Positions 1-8,660 of a stretch of DNA of 41,623 nucleotides are shown one piece after another. The stretch comes from Methylocucumis oryzae (GTDB lineage: Bacteria; Pseudomonadota; Gammaproteobacteria; Methylococcales; Methylomonadaceae). The notes below the pieces were generated by a model. That model was not told the DNA's origin and did no database searches. It saw only the letters and a program-made list of their open reading frames with translations. How positions within the stretch are numbered: the stretch's first letter is position 1; each line of letters begins with the position of its first letter. The stretch lies in NCBI RefSeq assembly GCF_000963695.1, contig NZ_LAJX01000004.1, positions 1-41,623 of the forward strand. Direction: 5' to 3'. The translations under genes and the position numbers were made by a program.

Positions 1-1118
1 GCGTTAATTCTGGAAGCGCTTATTTAAGCGCTGTCAGAACACATAAAGCCACGCGCGGTATTGTATCCGGTTCAGCAGTGCCATATACCGGTAAAATCAC
101 TAAAGTGATGACCGACGATGAAACTTGCGACCAAACCGCAGGTGATTTAAAGCTCATGAAAGGCCGCGCAACTGTCTTAATTAATGGTTTGTTAGCAGCT
201 AAAGAAACTAGCCCTGGTGTGATTAGCGGGGCTATTACGATTGGCGGGTTAACGTACACCTCAGCTGGTACGATTAATAACGACACAGGCACATTTACTG
301 TAACAATTACATCAAGTGGTGCGGTGTTAGGCTCTACAAATAACGTCCATGTAGAAGCTGTTATGGATTTTGAACGCGATGGTTCGCTTATTTCTAATAT
401 AGACACATACGCTGAAACATACACGATTTTAGCAAATCCGTGGCGTGGATTTGCTCAAAGCTCAATCGATTCACAAACTCAATTAAGCAATGAGTTAGGC
501 ATTGACCCTATTGCGCAATCAATGATTGCAATAAGCAATCAAGCAGAAAACGAAAGACATTACAAAGCGTTATGGTATATCAAGCAATTAGCAGTTCAAA
601 ATAGCGACACGTTTGATTTTGATTGGCCTACGCGTTCTGCACAGCTTAATGCCGCGCAAATTTTTAATGACATGCAAACAGTTGTTGGAGAGTTAAGCCA
701 ACAAATGGCAATTGATACCCTCATGTCAGGCATTAAATATTGGTATGTCGGGAAGAAAATGGCTGCCATTATTCAAGGATTACCGCGCAGCATATTTGAG
801 CCGTCAGGTTTATCTAACCGCCCAGGTGTATTTAGGTTAGGTAAATTGTTTGGTGTCTACGAGGTGTATTACACACCACGCCATGCCACTGAATCTGGTT
901 CAGACTCAAAAATTCTATTTGTAAGCGATGCTTATGAGGCTTCTCGTTCGCCAATTGTTTTTGGTGATGCAGTAGCAAGAATTATTAAGCCATTAGGCTT
1001 AGCCGCCGATTTAAAAGGCGGGTACGCTTGTTATGAGCGTAATTTTTTAGTTCCTAACCCACATAGACCTTCATCACTCGGTTGTGCTGCGTTAGATGTT
1101 AGCAACTTGATTAACTAA
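1..1118 (+). CDS. probable major capsid protein (5' end cut by window)
   Basis: The reading frame is open from the first complete codon (base 3), so the true start lies upstream; the GTG at 78 is internal. About 372 residues are visible. The C-terminal two thirds look like an HK97-type capsid subunit: a helical stretch with EMERHY-like character (AENERHYKALWYIK), then an alternating alpha/beta domain ending in a segment such as KILFVSDAYEASRSPIVFGD and a compact C-terminus. A Gly/Thr-rich beta segment (around GAITIGGLTYTSAGTI) could be an inserted domain. It sits directly upstream of a linker protein and the tail sheath, as expected for a virion structural block. The assignment is by style and context, without a diagnostic motif; another abundant head protein is possible. 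Confidence 0.6.
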   Translation, partial: VNSGSAYLSAVRTHKATRGIVSGSAVPYTGKITKVMTDDETCDQTAGDLKLMKGRATVLINGLLAAKETSPGVISGAITIGGLTYTSAGTINNDTGTFTVTITSSGAVLGSTNNVHVEAVMDFERDGSLISNIDTYAETYTILANPWRGFAQSSIDSQTQLSNELGIDPIAQSMIAISNQAENERHYKALWYIKQLAVQNSDTFDFDWPTRSAQLNAAQIFNDMQTVVGELSQQMAIDTLMSGIKYWYVGKKMAAIIQGLPRSIFEPSGLSNRPGVFRLGKLFGVYEVYYTPRHATESGSDSKILFVSDAYEASRSPIVFGDAVARIIKPLGLAADLKGGYACYERNFLVPNPHRPSSLGCAALDVSNLIN

Positions 1119-1130
1119 TAGGTGCTAATA

Positions 1131-1769
1131 ATGGATAACAAAACTAACTCAGTCATTATTGGCGACCCGGCTAAAACTGGCATGAAAGCCAATGACTTAT
1201 TAGCGGATTACTTTGCGCAAGCTGAGTATCCAATGCTGGTACGCATTGCGAATAAAATGCCAAGGCCGTTTAGATTTAACCCTCTCAGTGTGTTTTTAAA
1301 ACCTGAATTAACCGGCCAAAACACGGCAGATGTTGCCGTGCCAAGTTTTGGTGTATTGCAAGCTGCCTGTGTTGAAGCCGAAGCCATAGCTAAATTAAAT
1401 CACTATGAAGAGGCTATCGAAATTATTGATTTAAATCTCAATGCCGGGAGTCCTGAAGACACTAAAACGGATGGGACGGAAGACGATAAGAAGCCTGAAG
1501 GCGAAGGCGGTGACAATAAGCCTGCCGACCCAGAAGACGATAAGAAGCTTGGAGACGAAGCTGGCGACAATAAGTCTACTGAATCGGAAGACGATAAAAA
1601 ATCCGAAGGCGAAGGCGGTCAAGTGCCAACGACAGAAAACACTGAATCAACTCTTGTTGCTAGCGATGCTAGCACAGCAGCCGAAACGATTGCCGGGGGT
1701 GAAAGCATCGCAACAACAGAACCCGAATCAGCCGGTAGCGATAAATTTCAAAAAAGAAAAGGAAAGTAA
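1131..1769 (+). CDS. hypothetical protein with acidic tandem repeats
   Basis: The ATG at 1131 is preceded by AGGTG at good spacing and is preferred over the GTG at 1122. The 212-residue product has an ordinary N-terminal half (about residues 1-105: NDLLADYFAQAEYPMLVRIANKMPRPFRF and onward), then a highly acidic, lysine-spiked low-complexity tail. The tail holds three copies of an 18-residue unit built on EDDKKxEGEGGDNK and a Ser/Thr/Ala-rich end. It lies between capsid and sheath genes, and its last codons carry the ribosome-binding site of the sheath gene. The N-terminal part may be a head-completion or adaptor protein, but I do not recognise a family. The acidic tail is probably disordered. 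Confidence 0.7.
   Translation: MDNKTNSVIIGDPAKTGMKANDLLADYFAQAEYPMLVRIANKMPRPFRFNPLSVFLKPELTGQNTADVAVPSFGVLQAACVEAEAIAKLNHYEEAIEIIDLNLNAGSPEDTKTDGTEDDKKPEGEGGDNKPADPEDDKKLGDEAGDNKSTESEDDKKSEGEGGQVPTTENTESTLVASDASTAAETIAGGESIATTEPESAGSDKFQKRKGK
1479..1619 (+). repeat. 54-bp in-frame tandem repeat, about 2.6 copies
   Basis: The block starting GAAGACGATAA recurs at 1479, 1533 and 1587, an exact 54-base period (18 codons). The copies have diverged at several bases, so this is an old expansion, not an assembly stutter. It encodes the acidic EDDKK units of the surrounding gene. Confidence 0.85.
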
Positions 1770-1772
1770 GCA

Positions 1773-4171
1773 ATGGCAAATATATTTACCAGGCAATTAG
1801 GCGCTGCACCCGGCGTGCAGCTAAATCCTTTACAAGATAACTCAGAAATTACCACCGATATTCGTGACCAGATTTTTGCGGGCATGTTGCGGTTAACGCG
1901 CGGTCGAATTGATAAACCGTTTTTAGTTGATAACAAAAACTTTATCAGCAAATGCGGCCAAGGCGCGAAATTGGGCAAAAAACCAATGCCTATAAAAATT
2001 GGTTGGCAACGTTTGAAGGATTGAAAAACGGTGCAGCCGCTGCGGTTTTACAACGGCTAGTACCTCAAGGTAGCAAAAATAAATACATCGTGGTGAAGTC
2101 GGGAACGAGTATTAAGCTCACTCCTACGATTCGTGATGGCATCCTCAATACGATTAGTGTGATTAACCAAGGTACGGCGGCTTATCCATTACCGACAGTC
2201 ACAATTAGCGATGGTGCTCTCGGAAAAGTGTATGTAACAGTCGATAAAGACGGCGTTATTGTTGGTGTCGATGTTGAAGGCGGTTCAGGTTATTTAAGTA
2301 ATTCAACCATTACCTTTGGTGGTTCAGGTGGTTCAGGCGCTACTGCAACATTAAGCGGAGTTAAAAACGGCAGTCTTAATAACGCTAAAGTGACTATAAC
2401 AAATGGCGGCACAGGCTATCCACATCCATCGGTTGCATTTACCGGTAGCGGAACTGGTGGCGAGGTTTATGTCACGTTGTACGCATCAGGCGCTAAAGCT
2501 GGCAAAATAAAAGCCATTACTGTAGCTAAAGGTGGGCGCGATTATAATGTTTGGAACGCAGCTACAAACCCGACTGTAGTAGCTATTACGGGAGGCACTG
2601 GCGCAGGCGCAACCGCTAGGGTTACTGATGTTATTGATGGTGTTATTACTGCGATTAGCGCACCTAATGCAGTAGGCGATTATTTGCCGTCAGTGCCTAG
2701 AATTAGCATCAAAAGTAAAAAAGACGCTCAAGGCAAGAGAGGCTCTGGTGCGTCAGCGACGTGTACTATTGACGATGGTGATATTGATGTCATTACCGTG
2801 GTTAGCGGTGGTTCTGGTTATAAACTAGAAAATACGATTGTTACGGCTAATCTAGCTAAGAATCCGCAATATATTCTGATGAATGACTTGCCGGACGAGG
2901 AAGAAGAGCCGTATTTATTCGCCATTAAAGACCTTGAGTGCTTTAACGACGGGATGATTATCTCGATGCATTGCGAGGAGAAATTAGATAGCGCTGGCAA
3001 CAAAGCCGATAATGACCGGATTCATTTACGCATTATCGACCCATTAAAGCCTAGAGGGTATCGCTATGAGTTTATTGGCGATTTATCCGATGATGGTCGA
3101 GATGATTTTAATTCATCAACGTTCCTTCCTGATGTTGTTAGCAGAAAAACCGATACGATTGAAATAACAGTCGGTCAAGACGCTATCGTGCAAAATGAAT
3201 CGTTTATGTACGGCTATTATGAAGATGATGAAGATAAAGCCGGTGAAGAAAAATGGGTTACTTCAGAGGTTATGAAGTATTTTTCCGAAGGCACGGCTGA
3301 ATTTGAGGCAGCAGATTACATTGCAGCACGACGCAAGCTTATAGCTACGCCGCTAGATTTTGCCTATATTTCATCGCTTGATACTGACTCCACGGCAATT
3401 ATCAAAGAATTGGCACAAGTGTCTTATGAAACTAATAAGAACTTACGTTTTGACGTTCAAGGCGAAACTGTTGTTGAGGCCGTCTCATTTGTTGATTCAT
3501 TAAACCTATCCGAACGCTTAGAAAATCACTTGATTCATGCGTTCTGGTCACCGCAACTATGTGAAGACCCGTCAAGAAACAACGGCTCGTTGCAGATGGG
3601 TTCAGCGACGTTAAACATTGCGTTTGCCTGTGCGCGAAATCGGAAAAAAGATGTTAGAGGCTTTGCACCTAAGCATTATCCGATTGTGGGTAAAGATTGG
3701 CCGCTTAATAAAGTGCGTAGCAATATCCGTCAAAACACCGATTTAAGCCGGATTAACCTAGACCGATTGGCCCGCGCAAAAATCAACCCGGTAATTTTCC
3801 AAGATGGTAACTTTATCTTTGGTGATGCGATTACCTGCGCTAATGTCGATGTGAGTTTACGCAAATTGATTGCTGCGACGGATATGTCAACGTCGATTGA
3901 TGATGCAGTGGTGCGCTTTGGTCGGGCAGTGATTGGTTATCCCATGCGCGATGCGGTCACTAAAACCAAAGACTACTTAAAGTCATTGTTTGAAGGCGCG
4001 GAAGCTGCTGGTTGGTTAGAGAAATCGACCGACCCTGAAATGCTGGGGAAGTCATTTAGGTTTGAGGTGTATCCGTCCGAAGAGAACCCTTATGAAGTTA
4101 TTATCGTGAATTACTGGGTGCGTTACCAAGGCACAGCACGTCAAGTGTTTCGTAACTCAAACCTACACTAA
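1773..4171 (+). CDS. tail sheath protein with inserted beta-repeat region (one frame break)
   Basis: This is the contractile tail sheath monomer, about 799 residues. The N-terminus (TTDIRDQIFAGMLRLTRGRI, then DKPFLVDNKNFISKCG) matches the sheath opening. The C-terminal half has the polymerising sheath domain: ATLNIAFACARNRK, then a stretch where LDRLARAKINPVIFQDGNF precedes a GDAITC segment, and a final beta hairpin (EVYPSEENPYEVIIVNYWV). Residues of about 105-365 are a Gly-rich insertion of repeated units (GGSGY, GGTGY, GGTGAGATA). The frame breaks at the A6 run 1977-1982: one more A joins GQGAKLGKK to TNAYKNWLATFEGL. The ATG at 1773 follows AAGGA. The gene is followed by virion protein genes in the same direction. 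Confidence 0.85.
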
Positions 4172-4184
4172 ATAAGGTGGTGTT

Positions 4185-4941
4185 ATGGACTTAAGAGACC
4201 CGATTTACCAGGCGATGTTAGGTAATATTGGTTTGGATTCAGCATCCAAACCGGCTGTTGTATTCGATTCATCCTGCGCCGACAAAGAAGACATGATGCT
4301 AGATGCCGCGTCGATGGAAGATGTTGAAACCGCGCGGCTTAATGAGGAAACGGTAGCGGCTATCCATACTTGGTTAGAAACCGATGACTTAGACGATAAC
4401 GAAACCTTTGCTGATAGGTTGTTCGCGTTATTCGTGGGTATTTTCGACATTAACAAAAATGGTGAACTCGATGAGAACGAGAGCGAAATTTTTAGACATG
4501 ATTCTAAATGCCGCGTGGGATTACCTTACGTCAAAAAGGTGTTAGCGAGGAAGACGCTAACGCCTTGTTAAATGATGGTGATGCTAATGCCGCTACGCGC
4601 GTGTTTGACTTGTTATTAAATGCCATGCCAGACGGTCAAGAGGCGGTAGATGCCGATATTGATAGTTTTGCTTGGGGTGATAATGAACAAGAGCCAATGA
4701 TGCTTGATTCAGTCGGCGGCATGTTGAAAAAGCTAGGCGGTATGTTCAAAAAAGGTTTTCGCGATTCGCAAAGGCAAAAAAAGTACGCATTAATAAGCGT
4801 GTCGGCGGCGTTGCCAGGTTAACTGCTAAGCAAAAAGCCGCTGTGCGTAAATTACACGCAAAACCCGTTAGCGCAACCGCAAGGCTTAGACGCATGAAAT
4901 CCATGCGCTTAAGTAGAGCGATGGGCTTAAGTGGCGGCTAA
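4185..4941 (+). CDS. EF-hand-like virion-associated protein (three frame breaks)
   Basis: About 251 residues after repair. AAGGTGG precedes the ATG. The first part is acidic and contains a 12-residue loop, DINKNGELDENE, that fits the EF-hand calcium pattern (D1, N3, N5, G6, L8, D9, E12). The last part is strongly basic (AKQKAAVRKLHAKPVS, then RLRRMKSMRLSRAMG). Breaks are an extra T in 4489-4493 (joining NESEI to LDMILNAAWDYL), an extra A in 4533-4537 (YLTSK to GVSEEDANALL) and a missing A in 4776-4782 (RQKK to VRINKRVGG). The repaired length is a multiple of three. The function is unknown; the context and the acidic/basic bipartite nature suggest a structural or packaging-related protein. Confidence 0.65.
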
Positions 4942-5767
4942 TTCGACGTTATTACCTCCGGTTTTATCCTCACGTTGGGACGGGCTATCATACTCATTGA
5001 TAGCCAGTTTTTTTGAGTGCGATAAAAACGGCGATATGGTGCAAGACAAGGACGGCAATCCGGCGAGTCCGATTGTCGAAGCGCCATTAACCGAATCTAA
5101 TTTAGACGCCTCGTTTAATTGGCAAAGTGCGTTTGAATCGATGTCGCCGGAAAGCAAAGCCCCAATGCTCTTTGCTATGCTTCAGTCCGGCGCTATTCAG
5201 CCGGTTATCGATGCCTTAAGTGCGTCAAAAGTCGGTAGCGCCGTTGGTGGCCTGTTGGGTAGTAATGCAGGGCAAACAAGCGGCAATGCCGTCACATCCG
5301 CTCAACAACAATCCGGCGACTTTTTAAAGCAATTTGAAGGCCGCACGGGCATTACCAAACTTAATTCGACACAGATTTTTAGCGGTATGCCACCTGTGAA
5401 AATACAGCTAACCTTGCTGTTTCGCGCGTGGCAAGACCCAGTGAGCGAAGTCGAAGACCCGCTAGACCAATTACTATCATGGGCATTTCCACAACGCTTA
5501 GCTAACGATAGCTTAATTGCAAACCTCATAAAAGCCGCCCAAGGCGAAGCTAATCCCATAGAAGCGCTACTCCCGTCACAATCCCCTAAACTTATTGCCT
5601 TTGTCTATAAAAATCGGAAATACGCACCGATGGTGATAGAGCAAATCGGTATACCCTTATCTTCACCCATTGATAGTAATGGCAATTTTGTTGAGTTGTT
5701 ATTGCCTGTTACGCTAGGTTCGTTAACCGCGTGGGATAAGGACGATTGGGCTAATACGCGGTATTAA
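4931..5767 (+). CDS. putative tail/baseplate structural protein
   Basis: A 278-residue protein from a GTG start that overlaps the end of the preceding gene by 11 bases. It opens with a short acidic EF-like segment (FFECDKNGDMVQDKDGN). A Gly/Ser/Gln-rich middle follows, then a folded C-terminal half beginning ITKLNSTQIFSGMPPVKIQL and continuing with LLFRAWQDPVSEVEDPL and a terminal beta-rich part (ELLLPVTLGSLTAWDKDDW). The wording of the C-terminal half is typical of small myophage tail or baseplate proteins that join tube and baseplate, but I cannot name the family with certainty. It is the last gene of the leftmost structural block. Confidence 0.55.
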   Translation: MAANSTLLPPVLSSRWDGLSYSLIASFFECDKNGDMVQDKDGNPASPIVEAPLTESNLDASFNWQSAFESMSPESKAPMLFAMLQSGAIQPVIDALSASKVGSAVGGLLGSNAGQTSGNAVTSAQQQSGDFLKQFEGRTGITKLNSTQIFSGMPPVKIQLTLLFRAWQDPVSEVEDPLDQLLSWAFPQRLANDSLIANLIKAAQGEANPIEALLPSQSPKLIAFVYKNRKYAPMVIEQIGIPLSSPIDSNGNFVELLLPVTLGSLTAWDKDDWANTRY

Positions 5768-5809
5768 CTGACATAACTAGCCGAGTTGCCGCGCTAGAAA
5801 TATTTAACC

Positions 5810-5824
5810 TTTGTGCTAAACTTT
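5810..5824 (+). promoter_or_regulatory. candidate extended -10 promoter
   Basis: TTTGTGCTAAACTTT contains TG-C-TAAACT, an extended -10 shape, about 50 bases before the start of the next gene. The same 15-mer with one change occurs at 6731-6745 before the RTX gene. No convincing -35 box is visible. Confidence 0.45.
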
Positions 5825-5872
5825 TTAAATGAGCTATGCCACTATTTTAAACGTTACACAAAAGGTTACAAC

Positions 5873-6070
5873 ATGTCAGAACAAGTAAAAGATAAAAAAC
5901 AACCTAATATCCGGGAAATATCAAGCGTTCCTGGGTTTGATTCTGCCACAATAGTAGATACTGAAGACGCTACTAAAGGTATTGCTACAGCTATTGAAGT
6001 TAAAAATACCATGCCGTCTATTCCAAATAGAAACCGCGACGATAACGGACGTAAGCAAGATGAATCTTAA
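5873..6070 (+). CDS. small hydrophilic protein, partner of the following membrane protein
   Basis: A 65-residue product starting MSEQVKDKKQPNIREISSVP. The frame could be extended to 5813, but the ATG at 5873 sits after the candidate promoter and gives a compact soluble protein. It is charged and Thr/Asp-rich, with no membrane segment and no recognisable motif. Its 3' end overlaps the start of the two-TM protein by 11 bases, so the two are probably translated together and may act as a pair. No function can be assigned. Confidence 0.55.
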   Translation: MSEQVKDKKQPNIREISSVPGFDSATIVDTEDATKGIATAIEVKNTMPSIPNRNRDDNGRKQDES

Positions 6071-6626
6071 AGAGCAACTTAATTTATCCGATGAAAACTA
6101 TAACTTATTGTTTGATATACGGCGCTCTGTTCGGTATCACGACCGTAGGAAAAGCTTTTTTTATGCTATTCAAAATGTCGTTAGTTTCCTCTCAGTGATA
6201 ATGGCCGGTGTTGTTATCATGGACGCCGTTAAGCAAGGTATTACACCATACTGGATGATTAGTGTTGGAGTTATTGCTGCGATATTATCTGCGTTGGATT
6301 TAGTCATAGGCTTTTCAAAAAAAGCCGATATGCATTCTAAATTACGCGAGAAATTTGCCGACCTTGAGATAGATATTATTACCGGCCCGCCGTCTGGCGA
6401 AATATGGCTAGAGTATCAAAAGAAGCGTTTGGTCATAGAGAAAGATGAGCCTGCTATCTATTTTGCAATTGATGGCTTATGCCGTAATGAGCTATTGATA
6501 GCGGACGGTTTTTCTAGGCTAAACGATGCATGTCATTTCGCTAAGGTCAATTGGTTGCAAAGACTTTCCGCGCATTGGTTTCATTGGCAAAACGCAACAT
6601 TTTTTTCAATAATGTTTGCTAGCTGA
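6060..6626 (+). CDS. two-TM SLATT-like membrane protein
   Basis: A 188-residue protein from the ATG at 6060; the frame is open further upstream, but that part would lie wholly inside the preceding gene. Two close hydrophobic helices (about residues 36-56 and 64-85) are separated by a short loop. They are preceded by a charged helix (RRSVRYHDRRKSFFYAIQ) and followed by a long amphipathic region with KKADMHSKLREKFADLEIDI. This layout resembles the SLATT family (SMODS/SLOG-associated two-TM effectors), whose members form membrane pores in nucleotide-signalling defence. No SLOG or nucleotidyltransferase partner is encoded here. A phage superinfection-exclusion or anti-defence role is inference. 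The AT content is higher than in the structural genes. Confidence 0.55.
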   Translation: MNLKEQLNLSDENYNLLFDIRRSVRYHDRRKSFFYAIQNVVSFLSVIMAGVVIMDAVKQGITPYWMISVGVIAAILSALDLVIGFSKKADMHSKLREKFADLEIDIITGPPSGEIWLEYQKKRLVIEKDEPAIYFAIDGLCRNELLIADGFSRLNDACHFAKVNWLQRLSAHWFHWQNATFFSIMFAS

Positions 6627-6730
6627 TAGCCAAAATCTAAATGTAAACGCAGGTGACATTTACAAAGCCAAGCGTTAGTATAAAACACCCTACCTAAAAG
6701 CCGAGCCGCCCCGCGCGTACAATCCACTTT

Positions 6731-6745
6731 TTTGTGCTAGACTTT
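6731..6745 (+). promoter_or_regulatory. candidate extended -10 promoter
   Basis: TTTGTGCTAGACTTT differs at one base from the copy at 5810-5824 and contains TG-C-TAGACT about 30 bases before the RTX start. The 146-base gap upstream of this start holds no other evident signal. Confidence 0.45.
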
Positions 6746-6772
6746 AGTTTTTTAACTAGCTAGAGAATAGAC

Positions 6773-7385
6773 ATGGCTACACTATATGGCACTAAAAGCA
6801 ACGATGAAATTAACGGAACAGATATTAAGGATTACATCTATGGATTAGAAGCTGGTGATACTATTTATGGTAATGGTGGTAACGATATTATCTATGGTGA
6901 TAATAAAAAATATGTTTATGGCGATGGCGGTGATGTGATTTACGGCGGCAAAGGTAATGACAAAATATATGGCGGTGAAAGTAGAGACTCTTTACATGGA
7001 GATGAAGGTAATGACCGCCTTATTGCCGGAGAAGGAGATGATTTTTTAAGAGGCGGGCGTGGCAATGATATTTTAACTGGTGGAGGCGGGGACGATATTT
7101 TTTTCTTTTACCGAAATTAAAACAGGTTATGACACTATAACTGATTTTCATCGAGGCGATGACATTATCGACTTATACAATATTGACGCAAATAACCATA
7201 CTTATGATGGGAATAATAAATTTACCTATATTGGCAAAGGTGATTTTTATGCTGAAGGTCAGATAATTTTTAATCCAGATACACACTATTTATTGTTAAA
7301 TATCGATGATAATTTTGATACTGCGGAAATAATCATTAAGGTTTTAGGCGTTACGGAAATGAACCAGTTTGATTTTTATTTGTAG
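6773..7385 (+). CDS. small RTX-type calcium-binding repeat protein (one frame break)
   Basis: About 203 residues. It consists of glycine- and aspartate-rich nonapeptide repeats of the hemolysin-type: GNGGNDIIYGD, GGKGNDKIYGG, GDEGNDRLIAG, GGRGNDILTGG. These form a calcium-filled beta-roll. After them comes the usual capping segment (TEIKTGYDTITDFHRGDDIIDL). There is no toxin, protease or secretion domain, and the length is far below that of RTX exoproteins. The frame breaks at the T7 run 7098-7104: one T fewer gives GGDDIFSFTEIKTG, a standard RTX end. It is probably a phage moron or a virion-attached protein. It converges on the J-domain gene with a shared terminator. Confidence 0.8.
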
Positions 7386-7392
7386 ACCATGC

Positions 7393-7419
7393 GGCGCAAT
7401 ATGCTGATGCTATTGCGCC
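7393..7419. terminator. bidirectional hairpin terminator
   Basis: A perfect 9-bp inverted repeat, GGCGCAATA / TATTGCGCC, with a 9-base loop and a T-rich run after it on the plus strand. It lies exactly between the convergent RTX and J-domain genes. Confidence 0.75.
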
Positions 7420-7428
7420 ATTCTTTAT

Positions 7429-8520
7429 TTAAGATAGAGCATCCAATAATACATCTCTTGCTGCCTTAGATTTTATAAACATATCAGCAATTCCGCCTCT
7501 ATCTGGATGATGTTTTAAAGAGGCTTTAACAAATGCTTTCTTAATCGCTTCAATAGTTTCAGGCCATTTTGTTATCCCTAAAATATCCATTGCCCATTGG
7601 ATATTATTAATTGGAATTTCAACAACATCATAAATATCATCATCTAATTTTGCGTTAAATTTCGCATCATCGTCTTTAATAGTATGTTTTATTTTTTCAA
7701 ATTCGCTTTTGCTATAAAGCATATAGCCATTACTATAAGCTGCATATCCATTTTTCTCAAAATCATCTCTTTTAACCATAAAAGCGTAAGAAATTTGAGA
7801 TTGCCAACCTTGCTTTAAATAACTGCAACCACAGTAAGGGAAAAGTTCAACAAAAATATTACTCTTGGTTTTTTTGATGATTCTATGCCGATACCATGTT
7901 TGTTTTTCATAATGGTTTTTATTTCTAACTTTGTATATGAATTCAATAATAAAAATATCGCTTTTTTGTGGTTTAGTTTTAAATCGTTTAATAGCTTCTT
8001 TTTTTCTAATGTAATTTATGACATAGCCACTAAGATAGTTTTGCTCTGAAAATCCTTGTTTTTCTATTAGTAATGTATGTAATTCATTTTCTGTTAAATT
8101 ACGTCGTTCAAAAATTGGTTCAATATTACAAAGATAATGCAATCGGTTAGTCCAGATTGCTAAATCATATTTATCAATACCTTTTTTGGCGTATGAAATT
8201 ATGCCAGAGTTGTATTTAGAAAACTCAAGAAGGAGTTGATTAGCGTGATGATTGTTGTTGAAAATAATTAGCCCATCCATGCAATATTGTTTCGCAATGT
8301 TAACAACGCTTGGTTGACCATAAACAAGACCTGATAATATCGGTGGCCTATAAACATCATGCTTGGATAAATATCCCAAATTGCCCATATATAAGCATCT
8401 TTTTTTATTAATATCAGGAATTAATTGATGATTGTCTGTAAGATAAGGTAATAGAACTAAGTTTATATCGGCGTCTAGTTGCACAACTGAGAAGAAAAAT
8501 TGATTATCAAGACTTTTCAT
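7429..8520 (-). CDS. protein with C-terminal J domain (DnaJ-like)
   Basis: A 363-residue leftward gene. The last 60 residues form a J domain: AMDILGITKWPETIEAIKKAF (helices I-II), then KHHPDRGG, with the catalytic HPD at about 338-340, followed by a helix (FIKSKAARDVLLDAL). J domains stimulate Hsp70 (DnaK) ATPase. The first ~300 residues match no family I know; they are aromatic- and lysine-rich and soluble. A C-terminal J domain without Gly/Phe or zinc regions indicates a class III co-chaperone, which would recruit host DnaK to a specific partner. The gene is AT-rich and runs against its neighbours, which fits an acquired accessory gene. It diverges from the C4-RNA/antirepressor unit. Confidence 0.75.
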   Translation of the reverse strand: MKSLDNQFFFSVVQLDADINLVLLPYLTDNHQLIPDINKKRCLYMGNLGYLSKHDVYRPPILSGLVYGQPSVVNIAKQYCMDGLIIFNNNHHANQLLLEFSKYNSGIISYAKKGIDKYDLAIWTNRLHYLCNIEPIFERRNLTENELHTLLIEKQGFSEQNYLSGYVINYIRKKEAIKRFKTKPQKSDIFIIEFIYKVRNKNHYEKQTWYRHRIIKKTKSNIFVELFPYCGCSYLKQGWQSQISYAFMVKRDDFEKNGYAAYSNGYMLYSKSEFEKIKHTIKDDDAKFNAKLDDDIYDVVEIPINNIQWAMDILGITKWPETIEAIKKAFVKASLKHHPDRGGIADMFIKSKAARDVLLDALS

Positions 8521-8565
8521 AAAACTCTTATTTTTGTTGAAATTATTGACGTTTTAATCTGATTA

Positions 8566-8660
8566 GGCGTATCCTTATGCCGCCTTCACCACATTGTGAA
8601 GGTCGGGCTTACGACTCCCGTTTTATCAAAGGATGCCAGCGCATCATGCGCTATTTTTTT
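8566..8660 (+). ncRNA. C4-like antisense RNA with intrinsic terminator
   Basis: An outer stem (GGC..ATCCTT at 8566-8576 with AAGGATGCC at 8629-8637) encloses two hairpins. The first is CCTTCAC/GTGAAGG (8583-8602). The second is CGGG/CCCG (8604-8620) with loop CTTACGACT. A short GC-rich hairpin (8638-8652) and seven T's then end the RNA. This is the architecture of the C4 RNA of phages P1/P7, which represses an antirepressor operon by pairing with its leader. The second loop TACGACT (8610-8616) is complementary to AGTCGTA at 8723-8729, and the match extends to 10 of 11 bases with the flank. GCCGCC (8579-8584) can pair with 8766-8771. The location directly upstream of an antirepressor gene fits. 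Confidence 0.7.

Noticed and set aside
1479-1619. CRISPR array
   Set aside because: The 54-base units are contiguous, in frame and coding, with no spacers.
1431-1622. Minus-strand frame with repeated segments
   Set aside because: Its repetition merely mirrors the 54-bp repeat of the plus-strand gene.
1960-2030. Programmed -1 frameshift in the tail sheath gene at GGCAAAAAACC
   Set aside because: The run looks slippery, but sheath genes are not known to use frameshifting, and eighteen further breaks of the same kind occur in the window. A missing A in the run explains it better.
8577-8645. Start of the Ash-like ORF at ATG 8577
   Set aside because: That segment is the C4-like RNA with its terminator; the Ash-type sequence itself begins around ATG 8646.
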